This document shows positions 34,535 to 45,888 of a DNA stretch of 64,000 bases, in pieces. Every line of letters begins with the position of its first letter. Positions within the stretch are counted from its first letter, which is position 1. Where the stretch lies: the NCBI RefSeq assembly GCF_018873765.1, contig NC_057918.1, forward strand, positions 63,862,871-63,926,870. Reading direction: 5' to 3'. The notes beneath the pieces were generated by a model. It had not been told where the DNA came from and searched no databases. It saw only the letters and a list, made by a program, of their open reading frames with translations. This stretch comes from Telopea speciosissima (taxonomy: Eukaryota > Streptophyta > Magnoliopsida > Proteales > Proteaceae). Both the position numbers and the translations under genes were made by a program.

Positions 34535-37371
34535 ACAATATGTGTCCCTCCCTGCGATGAAGGAAGTCTTCAAGATATCAGGTTCATACATCCTGATCTG
34601 ATTATAACCTAAGTAGTCGTCCATGAAACTCAACATCTCATGTCCTGCCGTAGTGTCTATTAGTAAATCAATGCGAGGCAAAGGGTAATAATCCTTAGGG
34701 CAAGATTTATTCAAATCAGTAAAATCAATACACATTCTCCACTTCCCATTAGGTTTGGGAACCATTACAAAATTAGACAACCATTCTGGGTAGATAGCCT
34801 CCTCGATAAAACCAGCTTCCAACAGTTTTGTCACCTCCTCGATCACCCTTTCTTGCTGCTCAGGGGCGAAGGTTCTTTTCTTCTGGAATACCGGCTTGGC
34901 AGTGGGATACACGCTGAGCTTATGCTCAGCCAGCTCGTGGTCTACCCCGGGCATGTCTGTTGCGAACCACGCAAATACATCTGCATTTGCCCTTAAAAAA
35001 TTTATGAGGGCAATTCGTTTCTTTCCATTCAACCATGCGCCTATCTCCAAAGTACGTTTTGCATCTCCTTCAACAATTTCTACAGGGGCCAGATCTTCTG
35101 CAAGTTCATTCCTTTCTTGCTCGACGACATCTCGGTTGTCGTCTAGATTGATCAGTAGCGTTTGTGGCTCCTTCATAGCAACTGCGGGCAGCTATCTGAC
35201 TCCCCCTACACTCTCCTATCCTATGGTCAGTAGGGAACTTCATCATTAGGTGTGGGGTAGAAACTACCGCCTGTAGCGCATTGAGTCCTGGCCGCCCTAA
35301 AATTCCATTATGGATGGAGTTCACTTTCACCACTAAAAAGCTCATCTTCACCGTTGCAAGTTTGGGCTCCGTTCCCATGGTCACGAATAGCTCAATTGAT
35401 CCTTCGACCTGTACTGGGGCCCCATTGAATCCGTAGAGGGGGGGATTCCACTTTCTTCAGCATCTCAGGTTTCAGGAGCATTTTCTCGAAGGCATCATAG
35501 TACAAGATGTCAGCCGAGCTCCCGTTGTCTACAAGGATCCTCCCCACCATATAGTTGGCGATGATCATTTTGATCACCAGTGCATCGTCATGAGGAAATT
35601 GGATGTCAGCTAAATCTTCATCAGAAAAGGTTATGGGCTTATCCATCCTCCTTTTATCTGATACATCGGCTTGAAGCACATTCCGTGCATGATGTTTCCG
35701 TGAGTTAGAAGTTTCTCCCCCCATGCTCGGTCCTCCAAATATGGTGGTTATCTCTCTTAAAGGTGCATTCTCAGCATGTGGTTTACCTCGAGGTGGTTCT
35801 TCCTTATCAGCCTTGGAAGGCAATCTCTGTCTTCCCTCAGGCTCCCGAGCTCGATAATCTGGTCTTCTGTCGCTTCCTTCCTTCTTGACGAACCTTCCCA
35901 GGCGTCCCCTCTGAATAAGGGCCTCAATCTCATCCTTCAGTTGTCGGCATTCTTCGGTGTCATGGCCATGGTCCTGGTGAAACCGATAGTATTTATTCTT
36001 ATTACGTTCATGTACTGGTTTCACCATCTTGGCGGTCCAGCGCAGGGTTACCTGGTCTTTTATCTCATTCAAGATATGAGCTCGGGTATGAGAAAGGGCT
36101 GTATAGTCTGGTTCTGGCTCTAGATCTGTGGTTCTGGGAACCCAGGCCTTTCTTTCATCCTTCTTTCTTCTACTGTCTTTGTCATCTCGACTGCTCTTCG
36201 AACCAATCTCACGGACTGACTCGTCCTTCTTTTCTTGGGCCTTCTTCTCGGGTTTATCTTCCTTCTCTGCCGCAAGAACTTCGGCCAAATTGATATATTT
36301 CTCACAGCGTGAGAATAGCTCGTACATATCCCCTGGTTCATCCATGATCAAGGACTTTTTTAACTCAACATCACGAATGCTGCTGCGCAATGCCTGGAAT
36401 TTCACCATTTGGTCCAGGTTGCGCACTTCCAAGGCTTCTTTATTGAATCTTGTCAGAAAGCCTCTGATTGACTCATCGGGGCATTGCTTTATGGCTAGCA
36501 GATTGGCGGCTGTCTTCTTGTGGACTCTACTGCTCACGAAGTGGGCCAAGAAGGCCCTCCTCAGATCGGTAAAATTAGAAAGAGAGCACGGGGGAAGTTG
36601 TGAGAACCACTGTCGTGCCGCTCCTTTCAGAGTGGAAGGAAAAGCCCTGCACATGATTGCGTCAGAGGCACCCTGAAAGTACAGTAAGGACTTGAAGGTC
36701 TCCAAGTAGTCCTCCGGATCTGCGGTCCTTGCATATTGTTCTATGGTCGGCATCTTGAACCCTTTTGGAAGAGGTTCAAACCGTACCTCATCGGTGAACG
36801 CCAAATTCGTAGTAAAGTAAAAGTTATGATTTGGGGCTTGATTCTTTCCCTGTATGACTTCTTGGATCTGATCTTGGAGTTCCAAGATTTTTTCATTCAA
36901 GGCCTGCTCAACTTTGGTCATCTGAGAATCTTGATTCTTGGCGTTGCGTTGCGCCTCCTTGTTTCTCCATCGAGTGTTGTTAGCATTACTGTGGTTTTCA
37001 CTATGGCCCAGAGATGGAGATCTTTCGCTGTCCTGCGAAGGAGGTGGGGGTATGGGGATCCCCTGTAAGAGGTCACGCTGCATCTCCATCATTTGCTCCA
37101 TCTTATCTTCCCAGCGGGTCTGCATCATGTTGAACTGTTCCACCGTCACGTAACGCGGTGGATCCGCCGATAATCTGGGATGAGACCCCTCCTGGCGTGG
37201 TAATCCATTATTTTCCAGAATCAGATCCTCGACTCCCTGACGTGAGCCGATGGGAAGAGGCAATATTTCCCCCTGAATAGTAGGAGGGGGCGCCGGAGGA
37301 GCAATAGTCGCTGCTGTCGCGGCGTCGGTGGTGGCTCTAGTAGCCCTAGATTGATTTTTGGTGTTGGTCAT
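34535..37371 (-). pseudogene. gag-protease-RT of the short gypsy element, frameshifted and truncated
   Basis: The ATG at 37,371 opens a 659-codon gag with a Pro-rich N-terminus, coiled-coil stretch, retrotransposon gag domain (FPSTLKGAARQWFSQLPPCS...ESIRGFLTRFNKEALEVRNL) and a knuckle whose first Cys is Tyr (KYYRFHQDHGHDTEEC). Protease has ILVDNGSSADILYY. A G-run near 35,440-35,447 shifts the frame. Protease continues in 35,384-35,180 (HNGILGRPGLNALQ), then a second frameshift near 35,180. RT continues from MKEPQTLL to DLNKSCPKDYYPLPRIDLLI and DTYCYT, where the LTR begins at 34,534. There is no YxDD, RNase H or integrase. Confidence 0.88.
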
Positions 37372-37407
37372 GGTGGGATCTTCGCAGGTCTTTTCCTTCG
37401 GTTTCCA

Positions 37408-37422
37408 CAGACGACGCCAAAC
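37408..37422 (-). other. Primer-binding site region of the short gypsy element
   Basis: On the minus strand GTTTGGCGTCGTCTGTGG follows the LTR end by two bases, resembling the TGGCGCCGTCTGTGG sites of Tat-type elements. The tRNA was not assigned. Confidence 0.5.
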
Positions 37423-37726
37423 TGTTGTGCGAAGAAATCTGCTGGAGAGATATTCTCCAAGAACACAACTGTCAAATTAATTCGGAGCTAGAAGAAATTG
37501 GGAAAACCAGAGTTGACACTGAGAAGCAATAGAATATCTTTATTGATTATTGAACTTGGTTTTCATGAGCGTCGGGGCTCCTTATTTATAATGGTTGGGG
37601 AGGATCTAAGGCAATGCTTCCCTTTTTTTACATTTCCTTTTTTGGGAGCACGGATTTAGGAAACTCCCACTCTAACTACCCTCTTCCTGAGATCTCGAGA
37701 TCCGATGATTCTTGAAACACGTGGAA
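37423..37726 (-). repeat. 5' LTR (partial) of the short gypsy element
   Basis: 304 bp matching 34,097-34,400 with about 9 differences; homology stops at CACGTGGAA. The outer ~134 bp present in the other LTR are missing. Confidence 0.8.
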
Positions 37727-37840
37727 AAGCACGTGCCCCGATTTAATTGGGCTGTTAGATAGACTGCTATCTTTCCGCATGGAAGAAGGAAAACCACATG
37801 TTAAAAATGTGGGTGCACCTGTTTCCCATGAGGACCCAAT

Positions 37841-38539
37841 TTAGGGTGTCAAATGGTTCGGTTTTGAGTATTTGGTTCGGTTTCGGTTCGGTTCCATGAC
37901 TTGCGGGTGTGACCAGAAATCGAACCAAAAACCGAGTCGGTTCTAGGATCACCAACTGAATCCGAATTTGTTCGGTTTGGTTTGGTTACGGTTCTAATTC
38001 GGTTTCCAAATACGGTTCCAATTCGGGTCTAATTCGGTTTCGGGTTACAGTTCTAATTCGGTTGATCACTTGAAGAGTTGAAGTTGAAGAGTTGAAAAGG
38101 GAAACTGAGAAAGGAAAATAGAGAAAACCTAGAAAGTGGAATATGAAAAGTCATTAGGTAAAATGGTTACCAAAAATACAAAGAAAATTTATAGAGTTTT
38201 TTATTTTCCCCTATAAAAAGTGACATAAATTTCATTCCATTGGATAGTTATCAAAAAAATAATGAAAACATAGGAAAGTGGAATATTTAAAGTCATTTGG
38301 TTAGATATGGTTACCAAAAAATTTAAAAGATATATGGCTTTGGATTAAGTGGTTTATTCGGTTCGATTTCGGTTCAAATCAATGGGTCTTGACATGAAAC
38401 CGAAACCGAATCGAACCGAATTAGAATACCATATATTAGAACCAAAACCAAATCGAATTAATTTGGTTCGGCTCTATTCGGTTAATTCGGCTCAGTTTCG
38501 GGTTCGGTTTTTGGTTTCGGTTTGGTTTTGACACCCTTA
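37841..38539. mobile_element. hAT-like MITE, 699 bp
   Basis: Ends TTAGGGTGTCAAATGG and TTTTGACACCCTTA. Perfect 8-bp duplication GACCCAAT (37,833-37,840 and 38,540-38,547). Dense GGTTCGGTTT words. Related along its length to 40,730-41,435. Confidence 0.93.
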
Positions 38540-38547
38540 GACCCAAT

Positions 38548-40065
38548 ATGAGCCTTTGAATTGGCAAGAGAATGCTGTCTAGTTCCGTGGTGCTGCACCA
38601 ATGTGAAGGGCCATTAAGAACGGGTGGAGGAGTATTTGAATGAATGAGAATGAGAATTATTTAGTTTATAGGGGGATGGGTTGAGCGGTAATTTCACGTG
38701 ATTTTGTGTCTTGCCAGGTGCAAGGACGATGTGACCTGTTAGTAATTTTTTTTCCTAAAAAAAAAAACAATATCTATTTCAAAATTTAGAATGTTTTACC
38801 AAAATAATAATAGTATCTTGATCATTAGTACTCTTGGCATTCATGGAAGATTCTAGACTCGTCATATGGTTGAATTCTTATGTGCATCTTAAACCCATGC
38901 TTCAAAAAATATATTTAATATATAGTTGGAGGAAGGATTTATACATGCTTTCCACGTGTATTCCCACACCAAACCAATAGGTGAACAAGAGGGAGTGCTT
39001 CACAATTTCTACATTGGGGGTCCACGCAACCAAAGTTTGAATTTTAGTTATGAGTCAGCATGTTACATTGTGTTTGGGTGTGTAGGGTTGGAGTTCTTTT
39101 TATGGAAAGACTCTGAGTCATCAAAAAATTAGACAAATCCATATATTAAGTGTGGCCTTTTTTGTTGTTATGTTTTTTTTTTTTTTTGGAGACAGGAGGG
39201 GTATCCGACTTTAGGTCGACTAAATCCCCCCTAGGTTCGTACATGACCCCCGCACCATGCTTTTTGTTGTTATATTCAATAAGCATGATCATAAGATGAT
39301 TTCATAATGATGGATGAGAATTAATGACAGAGACAAAAGCTTGAAAGTGAAAAGCAGAACCTCAGTTCTTAAGACTCTAGCTCGACTATATCCATTTTAA
39401 TTCTACACAAAAAAAAAAAAAAAAAAAAAAAACTTTATTCATTTTAATCAAATTACCTCACATGTATATTATTCATGCATGCACTACTATGCTCTCTCTT
39501 TTAGTCTTGTACTTTTTAAATCTTTACTTTACCACATGCAAAGAGGGCAGACCTCGATACAACAGTATGATTGCTTGATTGCAATCTAGTGTTTACGGGT
39601 TTTCATAAAGTGGAGGTAAGGCTGCGTAAATTATAATCATTTTCAAATCCTACGATAAGGAGATCCACATGCACTAGGTATGTCATTTTACTTTGCCACT
39701 AAAACTTGACATGTGAATGGAAGAGTTAAGGTTCTACCAATCTATAGAATTTGGGTTCCATCTGATCTAGCACGTGACAAAATTTTAAGACCATTTAGGG
39801 ATGACTTTCTCATTGGACTGCAAGTAGGAAACTTCCTCTACCCCTACTTATTTTATGACTGTAAATAGTTTTTAATTTTTTATTTTTTTTGGATAATTGA
39901 TTATGATCAATAGTGCACAACAAAAGTATTGGGGTTATTTATTTGGATGTAATGCATGATAATGATGTTTTACTAAATGAGTCATCGAGATGATAAGTAT
40001 TTCGGTATGCTGGGCACTCGGCGGCATGCACAACCTTTTTTCTTATAAATATTTGTATGGGGTGC
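38548..40065. other. Intergenic; one SINE-like tail, otherwise nothing recognised
   Basis: A T-run at 39,173-39,186 followed by GGAGACAGGAGGGGTATCCG and AGGTCGACTAAATCCCCC (39,187-39,262) looks like the 3' end and A-tail of a minus-strand SINE or other retroposon; the head was not found. A 28-nt A run lies near 39,409. No gene. Confidence 0.35.
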
Positions 40066-40191
40066 TGTTCTCTGTGCCATAGCGCAGGTTGCGCCCAGGC
40101 ACATGGGGGTGGACACAATGACCAACCTGCCCCCTGCATAGGCTGCCTGGCCATGTGCCTGAGCGTAGGCTGCGCTACGACATAGAGAACA
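40066..40191. repeat. Hairpin MITE family A, copy 2
   Basis: TGTTCTCTGTGCCATAGCGC, GCCCAGGCACATGGG, core ACACAATGACCAACCTGCCC, then CCATGTGCCTGAGCG and ACATAGAGAACA. It matches 9154-9274 over its whole length. Confidence 0.8.
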
Positions 40192-40210
40192 TTCTCCCTA
40201 TTTGTATATA

Positions 40211-40379
40211 AGGAAATAGTTTTCTGTCCTGGAGTGTGGCCTACACTAGCATTCCCATGTGTCTATCTCTCTCCTCCTTAAAACAAGGGGACAGAAGTGT
40301 CTTTTCATATAGAGAAGAGAGAGAAAGACTCATGCAAGTGCTGGTGTACGCCATTCTCCCGAGTTGAATTCTTTTTCCC
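40211..40379. mobile_element. Hairpin MITE family B, copy 4 (169 bp)
   Basis: Starts AGGAAATAGTTTTCTGTCC and ends GAATTCTTTTTCCC. Perfect 9-bp duplication TTGTATATA (40,202-40,210 and 40,380-40,388). Confidence 0.93.
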
Positions 40380-40729
40380 TTGTATATAATAGTAGACTAT
40401 CTTTCCACGTGAGAACAAAATTCTTCATATTTCCCTTCTTTATTTTCAAAAAACTTAGAACAACGATTTAAGAAATAAGAAAATTGTAAAATGATGACAA
40501 CTACACTCTTCTTATCTCTAGTTTTCACTTTTGATGCTTCCCAAAGGTGCAGGACAAGACTGACATATTAATGAGAATGAATGACAATGCTAAAAGAAGA
40601 AAAGAGACGAATGATTTACCGACTTTTCCTTCTTAATTAGGAAAGCCAAAATCTTTTGAAATTATTTATTAAGAAGAGATTCATGCACGGCCGAGGAAAC
40701 CCCATTGAGAATTCATTTAATAGTAGAGG

Positions 40730-41435
40730 TAAGGGTGTCAAACGGTGGTTCGGATTCGGGTATTCGGTTTGGTTTTGGTTCGGTTTCATGGTTTGAGGGT
40801 GTGACCCGAAATCGAATAAAAAATCGAGTCGATTCTGGGACCATCAATCGAATCCGAACTTGCTCGGTTCGGTTCGATTACGGTTCTAATTCAATTTCCA
40901 AATCCAGTTCCAATTCGGGTCTAATTCGGTTTCGGGTTACGATTCTAATTCGACTGCATACTTGAAGAGTTGAAGTTGAAGAATTGAAAAGGGAAACTAA
41001 GAAAGGGAACAAGAGAAAACCTAGAAAGTGGAATATGAAAAGTCATTAGCTTAGATGGTTACCAAAAATACAAACAAAATTCTTTGAGTTTTTTATTTTC
41101 CTCTATAGAAAGTGGCATATAAATTTTATTTCATTGGATAGTTACCAAAAAAAAACAATGAAAACATAGGAAAATGGAATATTTAAAGTCATTTGGTTAG
41201 ATATGGTTATCAAAAAATTTAAAAGATATATGGCTTTGGATTAAGTGGTTTATTCGGTTCAGTTTTGGTTCAAACCAACGGGTCTTGGCATGAAACCGAA
41301 ACCGAACCGAATCGAATTAGAATACCATATACCATAAACGAAACCAAACCGAATTAATTCGATTCAGCTTGGTTCGATTAATTCGGCTCGATTTCATGTT
41401 CAATTTTCGGTTTCAATTTGATTTTGACACCCTTA
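40730..41435. mobile_element. hAT-like MITE, 706 bp
   Basis: Ends TAAGGGTGTCAAACGG and TTTTGACACCCTTA. Perfect 8-bp duplication AGTAGAGG (40,722-40,729 and 41,436-41,443). Homologous to 37,841-38,539, including the TTGAAGAGTTGAAGTTGAAG block. Confidence 0.93.
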
Positions 41436-41443
41436 AGTAGAGG

Positions 41444-42277
41444 TAGTCTGGATAATTCGAGGGAACCATTGTCCCCATTCAATGGTTTGGTGCACAGTTG
41501 AGTTGTGCACTGTGCATGAAACCTTTTGCCCTAGTTATTATAAAAAAAAATCCACTTATCAATATCAATAGGAAATGGTTCTACCCAAAAAAAAAAAAAA
41601 ACAGGAAATGGTGCAATTCCTTTTTTATTTTAATAATGTAAATGATAAGGGTAATCTTGCTTTGCCAAAATGTAGGATTTGTTTTTCCATATGGTGATGT
41701 GCTTTGTTCTAGAAATATGGGTTTGGATATGGTAAATTAATGGTAAACACAAAACTAATTAAAAAAATTATATTTTAATAAAAGGCAAAATCAATAGTAA
41801 TAAAAGCAAAGAAAAAAACTTAGAAGAGAGTTTTCGATAGTTTTTGTACACGGCCGTGCATGGTACATGATTGTGCTTTCAATCATTGAATGGACATGAT
41901 CGTGTACACTGCACAACCCTTCATTCTCATCTGCCAGTTGCAAACACAGTGGTACACGGCCGTGCACGAAATCTTTTGCCAAAAACTTATTTGCAAATAT
42001 GGGAAGTCTGAAGTATGACAAATGCGAGTGTATTTAAAGATGGATTTCGCACCTATCAAGAATATATCCTCTCAATGTATACGGGTTTAGACGTTTAGTA
42101 AGTTTTTTATTTACATAAATAATTATTGTTTGTAACTAGAAAGTTTCCCTCCTTCCCCCCCCCCCCCCAAAAAAAACAAAAAATATAGAAAGGTTCCCTT
42201 AATTTGTTTATTTTAACTTCATAGAAACTTTCTGCCATCCAAACTCACCCTAACTGAAAACGGGACCAGCATTAAGA
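41444..42277. other. Intergenic; short palindromic words, no gene
   Basis: TACACGGCCGTGCA occurs at 41,847 and 41,952 and TGCACAGTTGAGTTGTGCA near 41,491. A C-run then A-run lies at 42,157-42,176. No gene recognised. Confidence 0.35.
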
Positions 42278-42563
42278 CTAGGGGGGATGTAAACGGATCG
42301 AATTCGGCTCGGATAGTGCTATATCCGCATCCGCATTCGCATTCGCATCCGATTAGCTTTCGGACGGATTCGGATAGTGCCAAACGGATACGGATATAGA
42401 TACGTATCGGATATTTTATCTGTTTACATGTAAATATAGCTTTTTCGATAGCTATAGCCTATCCGTATCCGCATCTGTTTAGCTTTTGGACGGATTCGGA
42501 TAGTGCTAAACGGATACGAACATAGATTCGGAAACGGATTTTGGCTATTCATTTACACCTCTA
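42278..42563. repeat. hAT-like MITE, diverged (about 290 bp)
   Basis: TAGGGGGGATGTAAACGG at the left and ATTTACACCTCTA at the right are inverted relatives of the TAAGGGTGTCAAA ends. The interior repeats CGGATTCGGATAGTGC and CGGATACGGATAT words. No clean target duplication. Confidence 0.6.
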
Positions 42564-42759
42564 CCTAAAATTAGACAGAGAAACCACTCTACTATGATTA
42601 GAATGAAAAGAATGTCTTAGGACTGAAGATGATGAACAAACAATGCCGCTCCAGTTCACATCAGGGCTTTGGCCCAAATAAGATTATAAGCTGATTTGAA
42701 AGAAAATCTTCCATTCATCATCGGAGTCCACCGACAAATATCATTACTAACTAAATATG

Positions 42760-42885
42760 GAAATGATTTGGAGTTAGTGATATAATCATGTAGGGGTAAT
42801 TATTACAAAATTTTTATTTTTTATGTTTAAAATTTGAATTCCCTTCCCTTGAATTTCCTTTGCAACCAAACGGAGCCATTAGTTC
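42760..42885. repeat. Tourist-like MITE remnant (right end only)
   Basis: TTTGCAACCAAACGGAGCC at 42,860-42,880, preceded by AATTCCCTTCCCTTGAATTTCC, matches the right end of the complete Tourist element at 47,882-48,226. Confidence 0.6.
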
Positions 42886-43033
42886 TTTCTAACTATACAA
42901 GGGCTGGTTGGGTTTGCTTGTTCTGAATTAGATTCTGTTTAACAAAACTTCATTGGACAATAATCACACTAAAACCAATGAATTGCAATAGCGCAACTTA
43001 ACCTTTGCATCAAGGCTTGCCCACTATGGATCT

Positions 43034-43196
43034 TTATCCCCTCCAATTCCCTACCCAGCCCAATTCCTTAGTTCCTCTAACAAGAGGGCAGGAATGACCA
43101 CCTTACCTTTGCTCGAACACTATGTTCGGGTGGGATCCACCATCCCCTATTAGAGGAACTGGGGAACTGGGCCGGACAGATAACTGGAAGAGATAA
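43034..43196. repeat. Hairpin MITE family C, copy 3
   Basis: CCAATTCCCTACCCAGCCC and TAGTTCCTCTAACAAGAGG face TATTAGAGGAACTGGGG and CTGGAAGAGATAA. Core GGAATGACCACCTTACC at 43,092-43,108. Confidence 0.75.
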
Positions 43197-43393
43197 TTTT
43201 CTTACCCACTGTAGCAGTAAAATAAAAATTTAAACAGCTAATAGAAGACAATTTCCCAATTGACAAGCTAGAATTACATGCAACACCACATACACATTAC
43301 AATTCACAAATGAGGTTTCAAATCTTCAATGATTCACCTCTAGCTAGCAAGACTTGTAGGGTCCAAGGCTGCGATGGCTCCAGCTAAGAAGAC

Positions 43394-43915
43394 TCAAATA
43401 GCTAGTACGAGACCAGGCAAAGAGCGGTTCTGCTGGTCCCCAAGCTGACTCTGCCAAAGCGTCGTTGAGCTATCGTGCTTGACCACCTCAGCCTCGCACC
43501 TCGGACCACTTGAAGAAGGAGAAGGCCTCCTCAGGTCCTTCACAGTGAGCCATGTGTTGAAGTACTCCCTGAACTGAGTAATTACCCCATCTTGTAGTGT
43601 CCACACGTGAACCCAGTACACCTGAACTCCTTCCCAACCTTCCACTATAACTCTGTTTTCGTCAATGTCTGTTACACTTCGAGGTTGGAAACTGAATTCT
43701 GTTGAGATACACTTCCCCGTGAGAACCCTCATCATATGTTGGCAGCGTGGAGGTCCATGGAACCACCATTCCAGATCACTTGCCACAAGCCTACCCACAG
43801 TTGTTGGGTCTCCGCGTTTCAAGGCCCCGTAAAGCTCTTCCACCACTTCCTTATTTCTGATCTCCGGCGGTTCCGCCGGCAGTTCAGCCTCCATGCCAAT
43901 ATTGTCATTAGCCAT
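43394..43915 (-). CDS. Wound-induced protein 1-like (WUN1/SAG20 family, NTF2-like fold), intact
   Basis: Single-exon minus-strand gene of 173 residues, ATG at 43,915. Residues 21-45 form an N-terminal helix region (NKEVVEELYGALKRGDPTTV). Residues 48-66 hold the family signature LEWWFHGPPRCQHMMRVLTG. The core beta strands follow at VIVEGWEGVQVYWVHVWTL (88-107) and DGVITQFREYFNTWLTVKDL. A Ser/Pro-rich stretch leads to the C-terminal motif LWQSQL...LPGLVLAI shared with the gene at 31,798-32,340. The predicted start agrees with the N-terminal alignment of the two paralogues. Family members are induced by wounding, senescence and pathogens in several plants; the biochemical role is not established. 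A TATA box is at 44,052-44,061. This is the only intact host coding sequence I can support in the window. Confidence 0.9.
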   Translation of the reverse strand: MANDNIGMEAELPAEPPEIRNKEVVEELYGALKRGDPTTVGRLVASDLEWWFHGPPRCQHMMRVLTGKCISTEFSFQPRSVTDIDENRVIVEGWEGVQVYWVHVWTLQDGVITQFREYFNTWLTVKDLRRPSPSSSGPRCEAEVVKHDSSTTLWQSQLGDQQNRSLPGLVLAI

Positions 43916-44051
43916 TCTGGGTTTGCTAGGGAATAGGTAGCAAATTACACAATTTCACAGTTACGGTGAAGAAGTACTGAAGTGGGTTTTTGTTTTTCTC
44001 CCCTGGGTTTTCAAGGATTAGTGAGGTGGGTGTTTGGGTGAGAGTGAGATG

Positions 44052-44061
44052 CTATTTATAG
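44052..44061 (-). promoter_or_regulatory. TATA box of the minus-strand WUN1-like gene
   Basis: CTATAAATAG on the minus strand, about 140 bp upstream of the ATG, giving a leader of roughly 110 nt. Confidence 0.65.
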
Positions 44062-44799
44062 GAGATTGGGTGAGCCATGCTTGATGGAGTTGCAATTGAG
44101 AGAAAGAGAGAGAGAGAGCGAGAGAGAGACATGGTTCTTTGGTAGTTGTCGATATCAATACTGTGCCGACACTGTATTGGTAGCACAGTACGGACTAGGG
44201 GTTAATGGTCAAAATTTTCATTTTTTAACGAATTTTAGAGGGGATAGAAAAGTATCCGATACAATCAATCCAAGCCGATATCATATCGATATCGTATCAA
44301 TTTTACGTATTATCAATATTCGTTTCGATACAGTGCACTAAAATCATGGGGAGAGAGAGAGACGCACTAAATGTGGGATTATTCATTCCAGTGGGGAGTT
44401 GAACTGGAGGAGAGAGACAAGTCTGTTACTAAGGGGGCCAATAAGGGGGCCAACCATGGACTTAACGATACAGTCAGAAAGTTCCAGTGGCTGCCAAGGA
44501 TGTTTTTTTGGTAAATGTGTAAACTCATTCATTGGATCCCTCGTAATCCATTTTCACACACAACAAATTGATCCTGACATCTTTTTTAATTTGATCTTCC
44601 ACGTGTGCAGGGAAAAGAACATTTCATGCTACTGACATGTCAGTAGTAAATTATAAGATGGGGGTAAGCCGGTAATTACGTGCCTTGCTGTGTCTGTACA
44701 ACACAGCACATGACAAGCCGCAGTAGAGGATCCAAATTGGTAAATTACATTCTTCAAAAAAGAATATTTTTCTACCAAAAAAAAAAAATAGTAAATTAT

Positions 44800-44968
44800 G
44801 AGAAGCAGTTTTCTATTAGGGAGTGTGGTCTACGCCAGCACTCCCATGAGTCTATCTCTCTCCTCTTTAAAACAAGGTGGCAGAGGTATCTTTTCACATG
44901 GGGAGGAGAGAGATAGACTCATGGGAGTGATGGCGTAGGCCATACTCCCGGACAGAGATCTTTTTCCC
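44800..44968. mobile_element. Hairpin MITE family B, copy 5 (169 bp)
   Basis: GAGTGTGGTCTACGCCAGCA and CTCCCATGAGTCTATCTCTC arms with their complement; ends GATCTTTTTCCC. Flanks GTAAATTAT and AAATTATAT share AAATTAT, a blurred target duplication. Confidence 0.88.
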
Positions 44969-45000
44969 AAATTATATTCATCGAAATACTATTAGCTATG

Positions 45001-45408
45001 GGAAAAAAATCCTCTCCAGTTCTCTAAAAATGCAGTGCGGTGCAGTTTGGGATTGGGATGTCACCACCTAGCAGGTGCGACATCCAATGGTCCAAGCTCG
45101 AAAAGAAAGAAAATAAAAATAATTGAGCTCAGACTATTGGATGTCATGCCTACCTGGTGGCGATAGATTTTTTTCTTGTCTGGTTCGCTGCCCGGTACGG
45201 TTGCCCAATTCCTCTCATAGGGAGGCGGAAATGACAACTTAACCTCACTTGAGCAGTGAGTTCGGGCAGGGGGTTAGATCATCATTTTTTACCCCCTATG
45301 AAAGGAACCGAACAACTGTACCAGACAGGAAACTAGAGAGGATAATGATCCGGTGGTGACATCCCACCTCCACACTGCATGTTGAAGAATTGGAAAGGAT
45401 TTTAATCC
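45001..45408. repeat. Hairpin element containing a nested family C hairpin
   Basis: Outer arms TCCTCTCCAGTTCTCTAAAA...GGATGTCACCACC (from 45,001) face GGTGGTGACATCCCACC...GAATTGGAAAGGATTTTAAT (to 45,408). A family C copy (45,170-45,349; CTTGTCTGGTTCGCTGCCCGG against GTACCAGACAGG, core AAATGACAACTTAACC) sits inside. Confidence 0.7.
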
Positions 45409-45744
45409 TTAGCAATGATTGCATTATGAGCGTGGACCATGGTGGGACTTGGGGGATAAGAGCAGGGTAGGAGTTAAATACATAGACTCCCTCATTTTGG
45501 TGAACCATTTGAGATTTCTGAAAGAGCTACCTGCTCTTTTGTCATGTAAATCATTATCTTGAATTGTTGAGAAATAATACTAAGACAGAGTCTAATTTAC
45601 TCCCCAGTACTAGATGGAGGGCCAACCATTAGTAATGCCAGCATTATGAGTGTTCAGGTGCCAGGTGTTCTTATGCCTGAGAGTTCAAAAGCAATGCTGA
45701 CTTCCAAAGGACACCATCTTGACCAATGGATGGTGCCCTCTTTA

Positions 45745-45888
45745 GAGTTTGGATCAGTCCTCTTGTGGGGATAGATTTGGAACCACCATGGGGTGTGGGC
45801 CCTATACACATTAGAGGTGGGTCCCACACCCCATGGAGGGTCCAGATCTGTCCCCACAAGTCCTCATATGGGGACCTGATCTGGACTC
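45745..45888. repeat. Palindrome (about 144 bp)
   Basis: GAGTTTGGATCAG, CTTGTGGGGATAGATTTGG, CCATGGGGTGTGGGCCC face GGGTCCCACACCCCATGG, TCCAGATCTGTCCCCACAAG, CTGATCTGGACTC. A hairpin MITE without an identified target duplication. Confidence 0.7.

Larger units (their letters stand above)
34097..37726 (-). mobile_element. Ty3/gypsy element, Tat lineage, 3.6 kb, internally deleted
   Basis: LTR segments (34,097-34,534 and 37,423-37,726) share 304 aligned bases with about 9 mismatches. Gag, protease and the first part of RT are on the minus strand. All of RT after YCY, RNase H and integrase is gone: the RT codons run straight into the LTR start TGTTATACCC at 34,534. The distal part of the right LTR seems lost at 37,726. 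No target duplication was found. Confidence 0.85.
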
